Source of the DNA: Hyperoodon ampullatus
Lineage: Eukaryota > Chordata > Mammalia > Artiodactyla > Ziphiidae
Direction: 5' to 3'
DNA: 64,000 nucleotides
NCBI GenBank assembly: GCA_949752795.1
Contig: OX457068.1
Location: 55,704,516-55,768,515 of the forward strand
Within the stretch, counting starts at the first letter, position 1. Each line of letters begins with the position of its first letter. Below are positions 61,021 to 64,000 of this stretch, in pieces. Both the position numbers and the translations under genes were made by a program. Under the pieces are notes generated by a model, which made no database searches, was not told the origin of the DNA, and saw only the letters and a program-made list of their open reading frames with translations.

Positions 61021-61819
61021 GTCTCAAGACATCAGTCTGTAAAAACCAGGCCTCTTGTCCTGGGGTTCAAGCCACCCACCTAGACTCTCTTTCTTCCCAG
61101 TAATTTTATGTTGGAGAACAGCTTGACTTTCTGTGTTACTAAGTGGAGGAAAGGGTGAGCCTACTCATCATTTCCAGAAACCACTAGCTCATTATTCAAA
61201 TTAATCCACTAATAGAAAGGCAGATTTACTAAGCTTCTCAGAAAATCAGAGGTTGTTGCTTAGTAACATTCTCTTAAACAATCAGTGAGTGCTGCCTTAT
61301 ATTTACTGCACTGGGGAGGGACATTCCAGGGATTCTTCTCTGACAACTGTGGGTAGGCTTTGGGATTCCCTGGCGTCTTCACTCCTACAAACATGAAGGA
61401 GCAGCATGATTTTAATCTCTTCTCAAGAAGCCCTTTTAAATTTCAGGTGTAAGAGGTAACTGATGCAAAAATATTACTAAAGGAATAATAGCTTTATTGT
61501 CTAGTTAAAAAATTTAGACAGACAACTTTGGGAAGTTTAAGAAGAAAGAATGAACAGTTATAGCTTAAGGAGTCACAGGAGGATTCTAAAGGCAAAATTC
61601 CCTCTTTGAAGTGATGCTGAAGACCCACATTACGCTGGGAGCTACAGGATTATTCTCTGATTATTTTTTAAAATTATGATTATTCTCCTAAGGAAGACTT
61701 AAAGCATTTACATGGGAACAAAAACAATCCTATACAAAGATAATTAACCACTCACACTCAGTAACATTCTACTCATTCCTCAGTGTTCAGCTTGAAAGAC
61801 AGAGGCATTATACAGTTTG
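59906..61819. other. Single-copy non-coding DNA
   Basis: No gene is supported. A 32-base T run (60988-61019) is followed by CTCAAGACATCAGTCTGTAA, which I cannot assign to a known retroposon. Confidence 0.5.
60988..61019. repeat. (T)32 homopolymer
   Basis: The longest homopolymer in the window. It could be the tail of an unrecognised minus-strand retroposon, but no body is identified. Confidence 0.9.
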
Positions 61820-61995
61820 GAGTATAAGAGCAGACATGGATTTGATATCAGCCAGAACAGGGTCTTACTAGTTGCTAGCACAAAACATTAAGCAACTGAT
61901 CCCTCATGTTCCTCATTTAAAAAATTAGGAATTACTAACAACTTTTTAAAATTGCTGTGGAAATTAAATGAGATAATAATAACACATGTGACTAA
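61820..61995 (+). mobile_element. MIR SINE, first of two
   Basis: TTTGATATCAGCCAGAACAG, CTTACTAGTTGCTAGCACAA, TCATGTTCCTCATTTAAAAA and GGAAATTAAATGAGATAATA follow the MIR core order, including the 'gaggattaaatgagataat' element at 61961-61980. Confidence 0.7.
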
Positions 61996-62009
61996 TGTAT
62001 TTTCAGTGG

Positions 62010-62170
62010 GCTTCTTGGCTGTGTGATTTAATCAATTTACTTAACCTCTGTGCCTCCACGACCTCAAGGAACTGTTAGGAAGGTTACAAGTACCTAATAC
62101 ATGTAAAGCCCTTTGAATCATGTCTGGTAAATGTACATGATGATGATGATGATGACTTTGTGACTGTCTG
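62010..62170 (+). mobile_element. MIR SINE, second of two
   Basis: TTGGCTGTGTGATTTAATCA (62014-62033) and TTACTTAACCTCTGTGCCTC are the core; GTAAAGCCCTTTGAATCATG and CTGGTAAATG are the 3' part. A (GAT)n run (62138-62154) has expanded at the end. It follows directly after another MIR in the same orientation. Confidence 0.75.
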
Positions 62171-62729
62171 ACTTATAATAAACATCAGTCAATTGTGATC
62201 ATTCATTTACATCCTAAGTGAATGACTCCTTAACTTAAAATCCACTTTTGGTCATTTGCAGTTCACAGACTAGAAAGCACATTGATCTTAATATAAAGAG
62301 AACTGGGTTCTAGTCCACACTTTGACACTTTTTATAAGAACTTGGAATAAATTATTATTTTAAATCTGATCAAGTATCTGCTTATTCCTTCTGCTTTCAA
62401 AACTCAGCTCATTGAGGGACCATTATAGCTCTTCTTATCTTCTAGCATCCAACTGTCTCCTGACCTTAAAGTTTCTGCTTCTGCTACCACTTCTTCCTTC
62501 TCTCTACAGCACCTACTTCAAATCTGAAATGGCTCATGGATCACATCATGAAACAGCTGAAATGAGGAGAGGGGACAGAGGATACAAAATAGAATTTAGA
62601 GGGTTCTCTGTTCTGTAGCAGTGATGTAAGCAAACATTTTCCTTAAAATAAAACAGATACAGAAGACAATATGACTGATGTGCCTAAAGCAAAGTTTAAT
62701 ACTATGTCCCTGGGCCCATATTTAGCACT
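62171..62729. other. Single-copy DNA, possible MIR trace
   Basis: GAACTGGGTTCTAGTCCACA near 62300-62319 followed by ACTTGGAATAAATTATTATT may be another, very worn MIR. The 68-codon frame at 62412-62618 is unsupported. Confidence 0.4.
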
Positions 62730-63120
62730 AAAAAATTAAAGATGTATAAGACACATTTTTTTTGCCCTTGAGGAGTTTATATTCCAGTGTGTGAAACAGA
62801 AATTTCATAAATAATAAGAAAAAATCAGTGTGTAACTTCTATGATAAATGTACATGCTCTCTGCTAGGGAAAAATAAAGGACAAAGACTTAGCTTGTTCT
62901 GATGTTAAACAAAGTTTACTTCATAAGATAAGATCCCAGAGCCTGAATCTTGAACAATAAGAAAGAGAAAGAGAAAAAAAGTGTAAGAAAGCTATTCTGT
63001 AGCACATAAAGGTGCATGAACAAAGGCAAAGGGCTTGGCCAAGCACTGGGGAGTATGTGTGTCTGTGTGTGTGTGCCCCTACAAGCAGTTCAGCAATACC
63101 AGTCATCTAGAGAGTATGGC
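62730..63120 (+). mobile_element. Ancient dispersed mammalian repeat, family unassigned
   Basis: TTGCCCTTGAGGAGTTTATA then TTCCAGTGTGTGAAACAG (62763-62800), ACTTCTATGATAAATGTACA, and GGTGCATGAACAAAGGCAAA (63011-63030) match the old repeat order 'ctgccctcaaggagcttacattctagtggg ... ggtgctatgg ... catgtgcaaaggcac'. It is a fuller copy of the type also seen near 9.0 and 27.8 kb. Confidence 0.5.
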
Positions 63121-63633
63121 AGTATAATGCATGTATGACAAGGGAGTGTGAAGAGAAAAAAAAAAAGAAAATTGTGGGAATTAGTGGCTGTGGTAAGAGA
63201 CTCAGAAGGGAGACACAGAGAAAGAGAGAGAGGATCCTGTGGATCAAGGAAATGAGCACAAATCAGATGAAGAGAATCCCTGTGTGGGGTCCTTACTGCA
63301 GATAAAGAGCCTCTCTCCCTTGAAACCAGAGGTGAAGAGAGATCACAGGTAGATAAACATCTAGTTGGGGAGCAGGGTTTTGAGGTCCATCCTGCCTAAT
63401 GGCTCTACTCCATCTGTGAAGCTTTTGAAGGGGTCATCTGATGTAAAGGAGGTTAGAGTACTTAGGGGTGAAAACCTTGAGTAGAAGCCCAAAGTTCTGG
63501 CATACTCCCTAGAGACACCAGGAAAGAATTAAGGACAAATAAACAAACAAACAAAAAAAACACAGCAATTAAAAATAACAAGGTGTATCTATAAGGGAAA
63601 ATAATCTAAAAACAAACAAACAAACAAACAAAC
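63121..63633. other. Single-copy, A-rich DNA
   Basis: No gene is supported. (AAAC)n stretches lie at about 63540-63556 and 63609-63632. Confidence 0.5.
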
Positions 63634-63732
63634 TATATATATATATACTTATGTATGACTGAATCACTTTGCTGTACACCTGAAAGTAATACAACATTGT
63701 AAATCAACTATACTTTGATTTAAAAAAAAAAA
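63634..63732 (+). mobile_element. L1 3' end, about 100 bases
   Basis: TATGACTGAATCACTTTGCT followed by GTACACCTGAAAGTAATAC, ACATTGTAAATCAACTATAC, and an A run (63721-63732). This is the extreme 3' end of L1, severely 5'-truncated. Confidence 0.85.
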
Positions 63733-63840
63733 AGAAGCAATAAATAAATAAATAGCCAGGAGTAAATAAACTATCAGGCAACATAAAGAGTTTATGTGAG
63801 ATTGGATGCTATGACTTTAGTGACAACAATAAGAAATGCT

Positions 63841-64000
63841 GGGGCTTCCCTGGTGGCGCAGTGGTTGAGAGTCCACCTGCTGATGCAGGGGACACGGGTT
63901 CGTGTCCCAGTCCAGGAAGATCCCACATGCCGCGGAGCGGCTGGGCCCGTGAGCCATGGCCGCTGAGCCTGCACGTCCGGAGCCTGTGCTCTGCAACGGG
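63841..64000 (+). mobile_element. CHR SINE (short type), cut by the window end
   Basis: Begins GGGGCTTCCCTGGTGGCGCA, has a box A-like GTGGTTGAGAGTCC and a good box B GGGTTCGTGTCCCAG (63896-63910), and keeps many CpG sites (CCGCGGAGCGGCTGGG). The 3' part and any duplication lie beyond position 64000. It is close in sequence to the copies at 2.4 and 31.5 kb. Confidence 0.92.

Overview
This window is AT-rich mammalian nuclear DNA from a cetacean or very close relative. The evidence is eight copies of the tRNA-derived CHR SINE, a family confined to cetaceans and their nearest artiodactyl relatives, plus L1 copies of cetartiodactyl type. The assignment rests on recognising these repeat families; no species can be named. 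I find no protein-coding gene, exon, RNA gene or bacterial-type feature. Nearly every long open frame is an L1 remnant, an antisense shadow of L1 or a SINE, or chance. The window reads as intergenic or deep intronic sequence.

Layout: 1-15.3 kb is mostly single-copy DNA with old repeats (CHR at 2.4 kb, MIR at 4.1 kb, an L2 near 8 kb interrupted by another element, an L1 scrap at 10.1 kb, an old L1M at 11.0-11.7 kb). From 15.3 to 26.3 kb insertions are frequent: an L1 3' end split by a CHR SINE, an old L1 ORF1 relic, a 5'-inverted (twin-primed) L1 at 20.8-22.4 kb, two more L1 3' ends and three CHR SINEs. A nearly 3.7 kb internally deleted L1 occupies 28.0-31.7 kb, with a CHR SINE in its tail and a MER5A DNA-transposon relic next to it. 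From 32 to 41 kb is single-copy DNA with L2 pieces and microsatellites, including an (AT)30 tract.

At 41.4-42.4 kb a minus-strand L1 carries a smaller L1 inside it. A near full-length but dead L1 of about 7.3 kb (5'UTR, ORF1, ORF2, 3'UTR) fills 42.6-49.9 kb. The rest holds single-copy DNA, a long L2 split by a CHR SINE (52.8-54.0 kb), MIR copies, an old mammalian L1 (57.6-59.9 kb), and a CHR SINE cut by the window end.

No set of genes works together here. What the sequence does record is a layered history of retrotransposition: old L2/MIR/L1M, then cetartiodactyl L1, then CHR SINEs inserted by the L1 machinery and flanked by short direct repeats. I did not find an undescribed biological system. 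The best leads are structural: the twin-primed L1, the nested insertions, an internal A-tract of variable length just after the L1 ORF2 stop, and two possible conserved non-coding stretches that need alignment.
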